From: CAZSHG01 sp964459995
Lineage (GTDB): Bacteria > UBP14 > UBA6098
Assembly: GCA_964459995.1 (NCBI GenBank)
Contig: CAYWOR010000003.1
Coordinates: 154,734 to 218,733 of the forward strand
Reading direction: 5' to 3'
DNA length: 64,000 nt
Shown here piece after piece: positions 18,308 to 26,875 of this stretch. The first letter of the stretch is position 1. Every line of letters begins with the position of its first letter. Position numbers and translations under genes: made by a program. The notes under the pieces were generated by a model. The model did not search any database. It was not told the DNA's origin and was given only the letters and a program-made list of their open reading frames with translations.

Positions 18308-18345
18308 CCCACGGATGCTCTATCACGCGGGCGACCACCCGTGGG
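18308..18345. repeat. Inverted repeat after mazF
   Basis: CCCACGG (18308-18314) and CCGTGGG (18339-18345) form a seven-base-pair stem with a 24-base loop, 30 bases past the mazF stop. It may terminate mazEF, but only a weak T-tract follows. Confidence 0.4.
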
Positions 18346-18389
18346 GGTTCTTAGGTCACAAGGGATCGCCCCTACTGCCCTTTTTGTCA

Positions 18390-18408
18390 TTCCCGACTCG
18401 ATCGGGAA
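18390..18408. repeat. Short palindrome in dispersed-repeat-like sequence
   Basis: TTCCCGA, loop CTCGA, TCGGGAA. The surrounding 'gtcattcccga...tcgggaatccag' text and the nearby direct repeat of ttgaacattgaacatt (around 18460-18478) look like small dispersed intergenic elements seen in many genomes. The 18279-18437 interval holds nothing else. Confidence 0.5.
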
Positions 18409-18437
18409 TCCAGCGGGCGGCCACCCCAGACGCCCTA

Positions 18438-19055
18438 CTATAACCCCATTCTACATTCTTCATTGAACATTGAACATTCGAAGACTTGCTCTCCGCGGGG
18501 GAGATTTGGGCTACGAGGGGCGGAAGTGTGGCATTGGAGTGAGTTTTGGGCGGTGAGGTTGGGAAGGCTCTGCGTGAAGTGCGCAACTGCGCCGTTGGAG
18601 TGCGAAAGGCCGCCGTTGAACCCGTAATGCCCTCCGTGAACATTGGAAAGCGCGCCGTCGAAGAATGTGGTGCCGGCCAGCTTTACTATGCTATCCGGAA
18701 AGAGATTGCTACTATTATAGATACTTGTATCTGGAACATCGAAGGTATCCGTCGTATCCTGGCAGGGATATATCAGGTATTTCCCATAATGCGTCGTGTC
18801 GATAAAATCGATGGTAATACTATCGACCTGTTCGTCCCTGCGAATAATGAGATTGGTTATCTTAACGGGCAACTCAGGCGTCCCGATTTCGTATGTTTTT
18901 CCTCCGACACCGAGGTAACTAAACCTGTAGAATATGCTATCCTGATACGTCGATAATGAGTTTTCGTAATCGCTGAACGATTCTGTCCATGTCATATCGG
19001 CATACACAGTAACGATAATGGCAAAGAACAGACAAATAAAGACCATGTTTTTCAT
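18438..19055 (-). pseudogene. 5' fragment of gingipain-like (C25) protease gene, truncated
   Basis: Signal peptide at about residues 1-20, then a region resembling the propeptide of secreted C25-family proteases: TPELPVKITNLIIRRDE, a DSITIDF strand and the 'Y-P-C-Q' and 'IYNSSNLFPDSIV' stretch. Family proteins continue for hundreds of residues to a catalytic Cys/His domain; here recognisable sequence ends near residue 130. The remaining codons (18438 to about 18665) are degenerate 21-bp repeat DNA read as glycine-, asparagine- and serine-rich junk. ATG at 19055 has AAGGGG upstream; a GTG at 19073 overlaps the upstream stop. I infer a broken gene replaced at its 3' end by repeats. A short secreted protein with a low-complexity tail is the alternative. 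Confidence 0.6.
18485..18665. repeat. Second block of ~21-bp repeats
   Basis: About nine units of 19-22 bases related to the 16.49-17.49 kb array. The clearest match is TTGCTCTCCG, two or three variable bases, then GGGGAGATTTG here (18485-18507), versus the same words at 17323-17345. The units are GC-richer and more divergent. They overlap the 3' end of the truncated protease frame. Confidence 0.7.
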
Positions 19056-19069
19056 GTTATCTTTCCCCT

Positions 19070-20599
19070 TCACTTTATAATTATAGTTTTTCCGGTGATC
19101 ATTTGGTTGTTTTCAAAAATTGCTCTGTAAAAATATACTCCATTTGGATGGTCATTGAGTTGAATTCTATTTTTGCCTTTATTGAGTAATAAAGGCCGTC
19201 TTTCGACTATTCTTCCGGTAATATCAAAGACATCTAAGTCGCAATTAACCGCCTTTTTGGCATGTATAGAGATTGAACCAAATGAAAAGGTCGCCAAACT
19301 AATTTCGTTTGAATTTTCGATCTCACGTATTATTAATTCAGGATTTGTTGATAAGACTATAATTCGATTTCCCTCTACAGCAAATACTTCATCGAAACCA
19401 TCGTTATTATAATCGAGTGTCGTTATATACCCTGTTTCAAAGAAAGTGCTATCGAACATTACATTGTAGTTATCGGCAGGGTCAAGAATGTAAAAAGTTG
19501 ATGTTCCATATGGTTGACACAGTATTTCGGATAATCCATCGCTATTTAAGTCTTTTAATTCATGAAATATCCCAGGCCTTATTACTGTCGAAGTATCTTC
19601 TTCTGGGAATATCTCATCGTAATCAAGCGCGGATGTATCCCATACCCCTGCCGTATTCTCGATACGGTATCCTGCACTATACTCAGTGGCAGAAATATTG
19701 AAGAAAGCAATGTCTTTTGTACCTTGCTTTATAACGCTGAATGCACATGAAACATCTGAACCGATGCTTTCCGAAACCCTTAGAGACATCAGCGTGTCAT
19801 TTCCGATATTGGTATATATGAATATGTTGTGTACCGTTGTATCTGAAGTTGCTTCCCATACAACACCCCAAATAAGAAGCTCTTTAATAGAATCTCCATG
19901 AAAATCCGCTGAAACCATCCAGTTTCCGAAGGATTCACCCAGAACTGTTCCCGACCATTCTACGAAATCGGTCGAGTCCAATGGGTTATTGCCCCATATA
20001 AGATAAACTTGCCCCATTGCATCTGTATCGTTAAAAGGTGCACTAACGGCGAATTCGTCGCAGGAATCTCCGTTCCAATCCCCCAAATCGGCAATATAAG
20101 TTCCGAAGTAATGATAATAAACATAACCGTCCGACCATCCAAAATCCGGTGTTTCGTCAAAAACCGCCCCCCCGTAAAAAACCCAAATTCTACCTCTATA
20201 AAAAGGGTCATAAGGCGAAAAATAATAAGGCGCACCAATAGCCAGGTCTTCATAACCATCTCCGTTGACGTCCCCTATGTTCTCGATTGATTTAAAGACA
20301 CCTACAACCTCATCCGGCGTTGTTCCTCTTAAAAGTTTGAAACGCCATGAAGGAGAAAATTCCATTCCTGCGTTACCGTAATAGATATCAGCAAATGTTG
20401 ATTCGGGCGTGAAAAACGAAACTCCAAAGTCTTCAAAACCGTTTCTGTTAAAATCTCCAAGAGAAGATAAACAACGGATAGCATGAGATGATTCCGGCAC
20501 TTCGAGGTATATCGTGTCGATAATTGATAGAGAGATATCTTGGGCGGGGCAAACTGCACAAGCAACCAATACCAAAATTATTCCACAACTACGTTTCAC
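19070..20599 (-). CDS. Secreted FG-GAP repeat protein with T9SS-type sorting domain
   Basis: 509 residues. Signal peptide at 1-19 (VACAVCPAQ). Several FG-GAP/integrin-alpha-like blades are seen, e.g. GDVNGDGYEDLAIGAP near 110, GDWNGDSCDEF near 170 and DLNSDGLSEIL near 355, forming a calcium-binding beta-propeller. The last 75 residues (DVFDITGRIVERR ... GVYFYRAIFENNQMITGKTIII, in two parts) match a type A sorting domain of type IX secretion, so it is probably exported to the cell surface. GTG start with GAGG just upstream. Its stop overlaps a GTG of the truncated protease frame downstream. Confidence 0.88.
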   Translation of the reverse strand: MKRSCGIILVLVACAVCPAQDISLSIIDTIYLEVPESSHAIRCLSSLGDFNRNGFEDFGVSFFTPESTFADIYYGNAGMEFSPSWRFKLLRGTTPDEVVGVFKSIENIGDVNGDGYEDLAIGAPYYFSPYDPFYRGRIWVFYGGAVFDETPDFGWSDGYVYYHYFGTYIADLGDWNGDSCDEFAVSAPFNDTDAMGQVYLIWGNNPLDSTDFVEWSGTVLGESFGNWMVSADFHGDSIKELLIWGVVWEATSDTTVHNIFIYTNIGNDTLMSLRVSESIGSDVSCAFSVIKQGTKDIAFFNISATEYSAGYRIENTAGVWDTSALDYDEIFPEEDTSTVIRPGIFHELKDLNSDGLSEILCQPYGTSTFYILDPADNYNVMFDSTFFETGYITTLDYNNDGFDEVFAVEGNRIIVLSTNPELIIREIENSNEISLATFSFGSISIHAKKAVNCDLDVFDITGRIVERRPLLLNKGKNRIQLNDHPNGVYFYRAIFENNQMITGKTIIIK

Positions 20600-20705
20600 T
20601 ATCCTCGTTTCTTGTTTTCAAGCTTGCCCGTCCAAAACATCCAGCATATCACACTTATTTAATATAATTCTCATTTAGTTAAGTCCTCAGTTAATGCGAT
20701 AACAA

Positions 20706-21656
20706 TCACACCACCTCCACCACCCAAACCTCCGAATATCCTCCGTAGCCTGCGGAGTTTTTGGCGCGGGCGCGGAAGGCGAAGGTTAATCCCTCCGGTA
20801 ACGGACCGAGTTCGAAGAAGGGCTCGTCCGAGGTGGCGAAGACTTCGAATTTCTGCGGCACCCATCCCGGAGGCGCGGGGGATGGCGTTTTTCCGGTTTC
20901 TATAATATACTCGTCCGCGAGGAGGTCCTCTTCGAGACGAATGGTTACTTTGTCGGTCGCGGGGTCGTAGGCGGTCTCGACGAGTTTCTGGTCGTTCGGT
21001 TTCTTGTGTGTGGGCATTTCGAACGGCTCGAAACCCCATTGGATAAGGAGTTCGTCGTAGCGCGCATCGGGGAGGACGGCGTAAAGGTATTTCCGACATG
21101 CGCGGAGGGCGGGTGCGCCGTGGTCGAGGATCGCCTTTTTGAGTTCCTGATAGCTGTCGAGCTTTTCGCCGAGTGCGATTTCGGTTTCGCGGAGGTTGTC
21201 GGATGTCTGGGCGTAGAGGCTCTGGAGAGCGACGATTAGCGCTGGTGGAAGTTCGGCGAGGGTGCCGGCGTTGTCGTTGGAGACTATCACGATGCGGTCG
21301 AGGGCTTTCGAGATTCGCTCTTTCTTTGTCGGGGTGTTGTCGATGCCCGCGGTGCGTTCGTAAACGTTGCCTTCCTCGAACCTCATGCTCCAGAGGTTGC
21401 GCGCTCTTCCGATGAGGTCCTTGGCCTGTTTTTCGAGGTCTTGCCATCTAGCGGTGAGTTCGCCGTATTCGTCGGAGCGGGTGTGCCAGAGTTTGAATGT
21501 GGAGTTAACCAGCGCGAGAGCGTTTATGAGAGCGGTTTTCTCGGGTGCGAGGAACTTGTATTCAGGAGGTGTGTCCGGTGAATCGTCCTTTTTGACGCAT
21601 AGCTCAAGTAGTGCGAGATGCTCGACTGGCGTGGTTGGGATTCCTTCTTTCGACAT
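20706..21656 (-). CDS. Unrecognised protein with C-terminal fibronectin-III-like segment
   Basis: 316 residues, no signal peptide or membrane segment. The first 200 residues are mostly helical and charged (e.g. ARWQDLEKQAKDLIGRARNLW). The last 90 resemble a fibronectin type III domain (FELGPLPEGLTFAFRARAKNSAGYGGYSE). I do not recognise the family. It is visibly GC-richer than its neighbours and sits in the plastic zone, so recent transfer is possible. Start chosen at ATG 21656 with GGTAGG about nine bases upstream. Confidence 0.65.
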   Translation of the reverse strand: MSKEGIPTTPVEHLALLELCVKKDDSPDTPPEYKFLAPEKTALINALALVNSTFKLWHTRSDEYGELTARWQDLEKQAKDLIGRARNLWSMRFEEGNVYERTAGIDNTPTKKERISKALDRIVIVSNDNAGTLAELPPALIVALQSLYAQTSDNLRETEIALGEKLDSYQELKKAILDHGAPALRACRKYLYAVLPDARYDELLIQWGFEPFEMPTHKKPNDQKLVETAYDPATDKVTIRLEEDLLADEYIIETGKTPSPAPPGWVPQKFEVFATSDEPFFELGPLPEGLTFAFRARAKNSAGYGGYSEVWVVEVV

Positions 21657-21848
21657 CTTAACAACCTACCTTTCCGGCTATGGAATTCTTAAGGCCTAAG
21701 GTCAATAAATAAAGCTGATTGGATATTGTCAAGGGAAAAAATAGATATATTTGAAAAAAATTCCCCGAAGTTTTTGTTTGGGTATTAGAGGATTTGTCGG
21801 CATCTTGCAAAGGAATGGCGGCAAAACTATTTAGCCGGCTATTCCGGC

Positions 21849-21877
21849 TTGACAATCGCAGAGTGGGGGATTATAAT
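21849..21877 (+). promoter_or_regulatory. Consensus sigma-70 promoter of ClC gene, with two dyads
   Basis: Perfect TTGACA (21849-21854), 17-base spacer, perfect TATAAT (21872-21877), about 90 bases before the ClC start. AGCCGG-CTATT-CCGGCT (21833-21849) abuts the -35, and GGGGATTATAATCTCC is centred on the -10. Both are perfect or near-perfect dyads that could be operators. The rest of 21657-21966 shows nothing further. Confidence 0.8.
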
Positions 21878-21966
21878 CTCCCGTTGTCCTTTTCGAGCCG
21901 GAAGAGCGGCAAAAAAACTTTGGCGACGCGGTTCCGACTTCGGAGAGCATTGCAAGAATGGAATAG

Positions 21967-23598
21967 GTGAACGTAATTAATATGGAAGAACGGAAAGACA
22001 GCGATTCGAATTGCACGTCGGATTATCCGGCGAGATCGGAGCTACACGATTTTCTCTTCGTGCGTCAGGAACGGCGCTCTGTTTATCCTCGTGCGGCTTT
22101 GGTGGGGCTTTTGGCTGGCATCGTTGTCTTTCTATTCCGTGTAGCTCTCACAGAATCGGTAAATCATTTCACCAAACTCATCGTCTGGGCACACAATTTT
22201 CCGTCGTTCGGCTGGCTTTTTCCTGTCCTTATTTCGATATTTGGAGCTGTGATTTCCGTCGCAATCACGAGACGATTCGCGCCCGAGGCCGCAGGAAGTG
22301 GAATTCCGCATCTTAAGGCGGTTCTAAGCAGATTTCGTGATATAAACTGGAAACGACTTCTGCCTGTGAAGTTTTTCGGTGGGATTTTTGCACTTGGAAG
22401 CGGGATGGCGCTTGGAAGAGAAGGCCCGAGCGTTCAAATTGGGGGCGCAGTGGGCGATGCAGTCTCCAAATGGCTCAAGGTTTCAGAGCGTGAAAGGCAT
22501 TCTCTTATTTCTGCAGGCGCTGGAGCAGGTCTTGCGGCCGCTTTTAATACACCATTAGCCGGTTTTTTGTTTGTTCTCGAAGAGGTTAGACGGGATTTTC
22601 AGCCTATAATTTTTGGCGCGGCATTGGTCTCTTCGACAATCGCGAGTATAGTTGCAAGAATAGGTTCAGGCCAATTTCCAATTTTCACCGTTCCGCATTA
22701 TGACACACCCATTCTCGCTTCTCTGCCATTATTCGCTATTTTGGGCGTTGTTGCGGGATTTCTCGGAGTCCTTTTCAACAAAAGCCTTATGATGGGCTCG
22801 TATGTTGTTTCGCGAATGCCCTCGAAATATATCCTGCCTTTTACCGCAATGGTTGGAAGCATTGTAGGACTTGCGGGTTGGTTCTATCCGATGATCATCG
22901 GTGGAAGCCACGAACTCACCGAGGCGGCCCTGAAGGGTAATCTATTGCTTGCAATAATACCGCTTTTCTTTGTTATTCGGCTTGCGCTAACGACAACATG
23001 CTACAGCACGGGTGCTCCGGGCGGAATTTTTATGCCTCTTCTAACAATTGGCTCTTTGGTCGGGTTGGGGTTTGGTCAGGTTGCAAATCAATTTTTTCCT
23101 GAGCTTGCGCCTATTCCGGGGGTTTATGCTGTTGTCGGGATGGCGGCCTATTTCACGGCGATTGTGCGTGCCCCCCTGACCGGCATCGTTCTGATTGTCG
23201 AAATGACGGGCAATTATTCGCTTATGCTTTCGCTTCTAATAAGCTGTTTTTGCGCTTATGCAGTTGCTGAATTACTCAAAGATAAGCCCATTTACGAAGC
23301 ACTTTTGGAGCGCGATCTCAGACGCGGCGGCATCAGCATTCTTCCGAAAACCCCTGTGATTGTGGAGCATATTGTCGAAAAGAATTCACCTTTCGATGGC
23401 AACGAGGTTCGATTCATCGGCCTTCCACCCGGATGCATTATTGTGAAGTGCTCGGATGGCGATCACGAGATTGTTCCAGATGGCACAACAAAGCTTCAAG
23501 CTCATATGAGAATAACTGTGGCGATTTCACCCGAGGCCGCAGATTCGAGTGCGTTTGAGATCCTCGCAAACGGATGCAAGGCGCGAAAGAATTCTTAA
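21967..23598 (+). CDS. ClC-family H+/Cl- antiporter with TrkA-C-like domain
   Basis: 543 residues. Ten or more membrane helices carry the three ClC selectivity motifs: GSGIPHLK near residue 114, GREGPSVQIG near 158 (including the gating glutamate) and GAPGGIFMPLL near 350. The second, proton-relay glutamate is in LEEVRRDF and the pore tyrosine is in KPIYEALL; together they indicate a coupled exchanger rather than a channel. The last 85 residues form a soluble domain resembling TrkA-C/RCK-C (DGNEVRFIGLPPGCIIV), found on some bacterial ClCs as a ligand sensor. GTG at 21967 or ATG at 21982 (AGGTGA 11 bases upstream) are both possible starts. Confidence 0.93.
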   Translation: MNVINMEERKDSDSNCTSDYPARSELHDFLFVRQERRSVYPRAALVGLLAGIVVFLFRVALTESVNHFTKLIVWAHNFPSFGWLFPVLISIFGAVISVAITRRFAPEAAGSGIPHLKAVLSRFRDINWKRLLPVKFFGGIFALGSGMALGREGPSVQIGGAVGDAVSKWLKVSERERHSLISAGAGAGLAAAFNTPLAGFLFVLEEVRRDFQPIIFGAALVSSTIASIVARIGSGQFPIFTVPHYDTPILASLPLFAILGVVAGFLGVLFNKSLMMGSYVVSRMPSKYILPFTAMVGSIVGLAGWFYPMIIGGSHELTEAALKGNLLLAIIPLFFVIRLALTTTCYSTGAPGGIFMPLLTIGSLVGLGFGQVANQFFPELAPIPGVYAVVGMAAYFTAIVRAPLTGIVLIVEMTGNYSLMLSLLISCFCAYAVAELLKDKPIYEALLERDLRRGGISILPKTPVIVEHIVEKNSPFDGNEVRFIGLPPGCIIVKCSDGDHEIVPDGTTKLQAHMRITVAISPEAADSSAFEILANGCKARKNS

Positions 23599-23613
23599 AA
23601 GGCGTAATCCCCT

Positions 23614-23641
23614 TTGACATCGCCGAAATCCCGTATATATT
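23614..23641 (+). promoter_or_regulatory. Promoter of DUF2270 gene
   Basis: TTGACA (23614-23619), 16-base spacer, TATATT (23636-23641), about 55 bases before the start codon at 23697. Confidence 0.75.
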
Positions 23642-23696
23642 TGTAGTTAAGCTCTTCTAACAAAGCCGAGGGGCGAGGAATTAAGGCGAGGGCAAT

Positions 23697-24389
23697 ATGG
23701 AAGATATTGACAAAATGCCAACCAGAATAGAATCTCGCGATTATTACACCGTGATGATTCATTTTTATCGTGGCGAACTCGGAAGAATAATGACCTGGCG
23801 ACAGAGGCTCGATGTTACCACAAATTGGGCGATAATGGCGAGCACGGGTATCGTAACTTTCGGGTTGAGCTCGCCGAATAACTCGCATCTCGTATTTGTT
23901 ATCGCGAATTTGCTATGCTTGCTTCTGCTTTGCATCGAGGGGCGAAGATACAGATATTACGATGCTTTCCGGTCGCGTGTGCGAATGCTCGAAGCTCATT
24001 TCCTGATGCCGGTTCTAATGGAAGGCGAGAATATCCTTCAGGGCGACTGGAAAAAGGTTATGGCGGAAGATTTAGTAGCTCCGACATTTAAGATAAGCTG
24101 GCTCGATGCTATCACAAGACGTTTCATGCGCAACTATATTTGGATTTTCGCTGTGATACTCGTGGCGTGGTTTCTGAAGCTATGGCTCCATTATCCTGAA
24201 TCTTTGGAGATTCGCGGTTTCTTTCAAGCAATGACAGCAAACGATCCTATACCGGCGAGTGTGTTTATGGGATTTATGGTTGTATTCTATGGGTTCTTAG
24301 TTTTCTTAGGAATTCATCGTATCCGAATGAAGGAAAGTTCGGGCGAGTTTATCACCGGGGCGATGAGACGCGGCAGATGGCTTAGATAA
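23697..24389 (+). CDS. DUF2270 predicted integral membrane protein
   Basis: 230 residues with four hydrophobic segments in two pairs (about 45-62 and 66-82; 150-166 and 195-213). The N-terminal YYTVMIHFYRGELGR and RRYRYYDAFRSRVRMLE motifs are typical of the DUF2270 family, whose function is unknown. ATG preceded by GCGAGGG. Transcribed alone from its own promoter and convergent with the LPS permease gene. Confidence 0.85.
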   Translation: MEDIDKMPTRIESRDYYTVMIHFYRGELGRIMTWRQRLDVTTNWAIMASTGIVTFGLSSPNNSHLVFVIANLLCLLLLCIEGRRYRYYDAFRSRVRMLEAHFLMPVLMEGENILQGDWKKVMAEDLVAPTFKISWLDAITRRFMRNYIWIFAVILVAWFLKLWLHYPESLEIRGFFQAMTANDPIPASVFMGFMVVFYGFLVFLGIHRIRMKESSGEFITGAMRRGRWLR

Positions 24390-24445
24390 GAATGTTTATG
24401 CGCATAAGAGAAGCCATCGCAGTTTCCAAAATTGAAGATGATGGC

Positions 24446-25801
24446 CTATCGTTTTCTCTTGAAAAGACCGTAAACCCAGTTTGCTCCTTTTGTAATCAAG
24501 CCAAGACCGCGAAAACGGCTCGACCATGTTGTGCGGTATAAACCTAATCCGCCGATAAGCGCCATAACGAAATTCGGAGTCCACATTGCGAGCCACGCAG
24601 GTATGTAACCTCTGTCGCCCAGTCCCTCGCCCCCGATGAGAAAAGCCCAATACATAACGAAAAAGAGAACTCCAAAACCAATCGCTATTCCGCTTCCCCC
24701 TTTCTTTGTGTAAACACCCACCGGAGCACCGGCGATGAGGAAGAACAGACACGCGAAGGGCAATGTGATCTTTTTGTGAACCTCGACCCTATATTTTCGA
24801 ATGAACCGCATATGCGCGCGGATTGCGTTCTGCTGGCTGTCGATGGCTTGAACTGTGGCTTTTATCCGCCTGCTGAGGGTATTGTAGATAACCACCGAAT
24901 CGGCTGGAGTGTCTTTTCCGCCGGGGGAAAAGGCCGCGCGGAAAGTCTTATCGGAAACTTCGCGAATTGCATCGAGGGAACTTTCGACAGCGGTATCTTT
25001 TTGTGCGATACGGAATTTCATGTCGGCAATTGTTAATTCCCGATCTCCACGGTTGGTCGATTCACGAGTTTCCATTTTTAGGCCGAGGTTTTTGAATCGT
25101 ATCGTTTGGATATCAAAATCGACACGTGTATATTTGCTCGGGTCCCGTTCGTCGATTTCGTGAATAGTGCCGTCGTGAAGTTCGAGTGTAAGGGCGTCGG
25201 TGGCGTCGTCATAAGCCATAGTGCCGTAATTCGCCTTGACGATTCGCGGCACTTTGCGGTTCTGGCCATCGAAGACAGTGATTCCGTAAAGCTCGTTGGT
25301 TTTATCGTTGACTTCTTCGATATAAAGCCCTGCATCGGGGAAATCCTCGATGAAGACACGTTCCTTGATGGCCAACGTCGGTTTTTTGCGTTTGATGTCT
25401 CCCAAAAGGAGTTTTGCGCGGTAGTTCGATTCGGGGAGAATGCGATCAGAGAAGTAAATCATGAAAAGCGAGAGTGCCAATGCCGCAATCAACGGCGCAA
25501 TCATAAGTCTGAATGGGGGTATGCCCGAGCTGGATGCCGCAGTTATCTCGCCATCTTCGGTGAGCCTCCCAAAAGCCATCAAACCGGCGACGAGGCAACT
25601 CATAGGAACCGCCAATGCAAGCATCCAAGCGAAATTCAAAACAAAAAGCCTCAAAACGATATCGACAGGCACGCCCTTCGAGATGATTAAATTTAGAATG
25701 TCCAAGATGAAATCCATCACCATTACGAACATCGTGATGACGATCGCGCCGATAAAAGGGCTTAGATGCTCTTTTAGAACATATTTGGAGAGTGTCTTCA
25801 T
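24446..25801 (-). CDS. LptF/LptG-family LPS export permease
   Basis: 451 residues. YjgP/YjgQ-family inner-membrane component of the LptB2FG transporter that extracts lipopolysaccharide. The N-terminal part (KTLSKYVLKEHLSPF, then three helices with VPMSCLVAGLMAFGRL) and three C-terminal helices flank a periplasmic beta-jellyroll (about 125-330). Such fused permeases cannot be assigned to F or G by sequence reading alone. The open frame extends upstream through rnhB, but ATG at 25801 overlaps the rnhB stop as ATGA and starts the homologous region. It is the last gene of the ffh operon. Confidence 0.9.
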   Translation of the reverse strand: MKTLSKYVLKEHLSPFIGAIVITMFVMVMDFILDILNLIISKGVPVDIVLRLFVLNFAWMLALAVPMSCLVAGLMAFGRLTEDGEITAASSSGIPPFRLMIAPLIAALALSLFMIYFSDRILPESNYRAKLLLGDIKRKKPTLAIKERVFIEDFPDAGLYIEEVNDKTNELYGITVFDGQNRKVPRIVKANYGTMAYDDATDALTLELHDGTIHEIDERDPSKYTRVDFDIQTIRFKNLGLKMETRESTNRGDRELTIADMKFRIAQKDTAVESSLDAIREVSDKTFRAAFSPGGKDTPADSVVIYNTLSRRIKATVQAIDSQQNAIRAHMRFIRKYRVEVHKKITLPFACLFFLIAGAPVGVYTKKGGSGIAIGFGVLFFVMYWAFLIGGEGLGDRGYIPAWLAMWTPNFVMALIGGLGLYRTTWSSRFRGLGLITKGANWVYGLFKRKR

Positions 25802-26448
25802 TTGTCGAAAAGGTCGGTTTGGAAGAATTGCTTGACGCCGTTGAAGGTCTTTCTGTGAATCGGACAAGGTCCTAATTTGCGGAGCATCTCGCGGTGTTCG
25901 ATAGTCGGATAACCGAAGTTTGAAGCGAATCCATACCCCGGATAAATGCTTTCGAAATAGGTCATTATGTCGTCGCGGACAGTTTTTGCCACAATGCTTG
26001 CGGCGGCGATAGCCAAATGTTCGAAATCGCCCTTCACACAGCATATCTGTGATGTTTTGCAATAGGGCGATTTGCGATTTCCGTCCACCAATACCGCCTC
26101 CGGTGAGGTTTTGAGTTCTTCGACAGCTAAGGCCATAGCCCAAAGCGAAGCCTGCAGAATGTTAATTCTGTCGATATCTTCCGGCTCGACGCATGCCACG
26201 CCTACCGATAGAGCATTGGCTATAATATAATGAAAAAGCTCCCGTCTTTCAACTTCGGACAGGAGCTTTGAATCGTTCATACCCTTTGGCGGGCATTTAT
26301 AATCCCATATCACAGCCGCCGCAACCACCGGCCCGGCAAGAGGGCCTCGCCCAACTTCGTCTGTGCCGGCAAATAGAGTTCCTCGCCCGAGGAGTTCCCT
26401 TTCGAGCGCGGATGGAAAATCAGCACATGGCCTTCTGAAGGCCGTCAC
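25798..26448 (-). CDS. rnhB: Ribonuclease HII
   Basis: Endonuclease cleaving RNA in RNA-DNA hybrids and at single ribonucleotides. 216 residues. GTDEVGRGPLAGPVVAAAV near residue 28 carries the catalytic Asp-Glu and the GRG motif; NDSKLL near 58 and VDGNRK follow; AAASIVAKTVRDD is the C-terminal catalytic region. GTG start overlaps the rplS stop as GTGA, and no in-frame ATG exists nearby. Confidence 0.95.
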   Translation of the reverse strand: MTAFRRPCADFPSALERELLGRGTLFAGTDEVGRGPLAGPVVAAAVIWDYKCPPKGMNDSKLLSEVERRELFHYIIANALSVGVACVEPEDIDRINILQASLWAMALAVEELKTSPEAVLVDGNRKSPYCKTSQICCVKGDFEHLAIAAASIVAKTVRDDIMTYFESIYPGYGFASNFGYPTIEHREMLRKLGPCPIHRKTFNGVKQFFQTDLFDK

Positions 26449-26804
26449 TTCTTCTTCTGAACTCTTCTTTCTCTGATATTAGCGGCTTTGCCGATCTTAT
26501 CGCGAAGATAGTAGAGCTTCGATCTTCTGACTCTGCCGTATTTAACGACCTCTATCTTCTCGATATTGGGCGAGTGAATTGGGAAAACCCTCTCCACACC
26601 GATACCGGAGGACATTTTACGAACGGTCATGTTCTCGGTGACTCCGCCACCTTTCCTTCCGATAACGACACCCTGATACACCTGTATCCTGGTCTTCTCA
26701 CCCTCGGTGATTTTCACATGCACCTTGATAGTGTCTCCCGGACCGAATTTAGGTATGTCCTTGAGATATTTCGCTGTTACTTTTCTGATGATTGCGTCCG
26801 ACAT
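26445..26804 (-). CDS. rplS: 50S ribosomal protein bL19
   Basis: 119 residues, full length. FGPGDTIKVHVKITEG, GVVIGRKGGGVTENMTVRK and GVERVFPIHSPNIEKIEVV are classic L19 signatures; it sits at the subunit interface. ATG with AGGAG upstream. The trmD-rplS order is conserved in bacteria. Confidence 0.98.
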   Translation of the reverse strand: MSDAIIRKVTAKYLKDIPKFGPGDTIKVHVKITEGEKTRIQVYQGVVIGRKGGGVTENMTVRKMSSGIGVERVFPIHSPNIEKIEVVKYGRVRRSKLYYLRDKIGKAANIRERRVQKKK

Positions 26805-26875
26805 TTTCGACTCCTATATTGTTTATTTTTATTTCGATTCAATTTTAGCCTCTAAATGAAACTAAATCAAAAAAA

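Noticed and set aside
25802..26143. Upstream extension of the LPS permease frame through rnhB
   Set aside because: It is the shifted reading of the RNase HII gene. The ATG at 25801 in ATGA overlap begins the conserved permease sequence.
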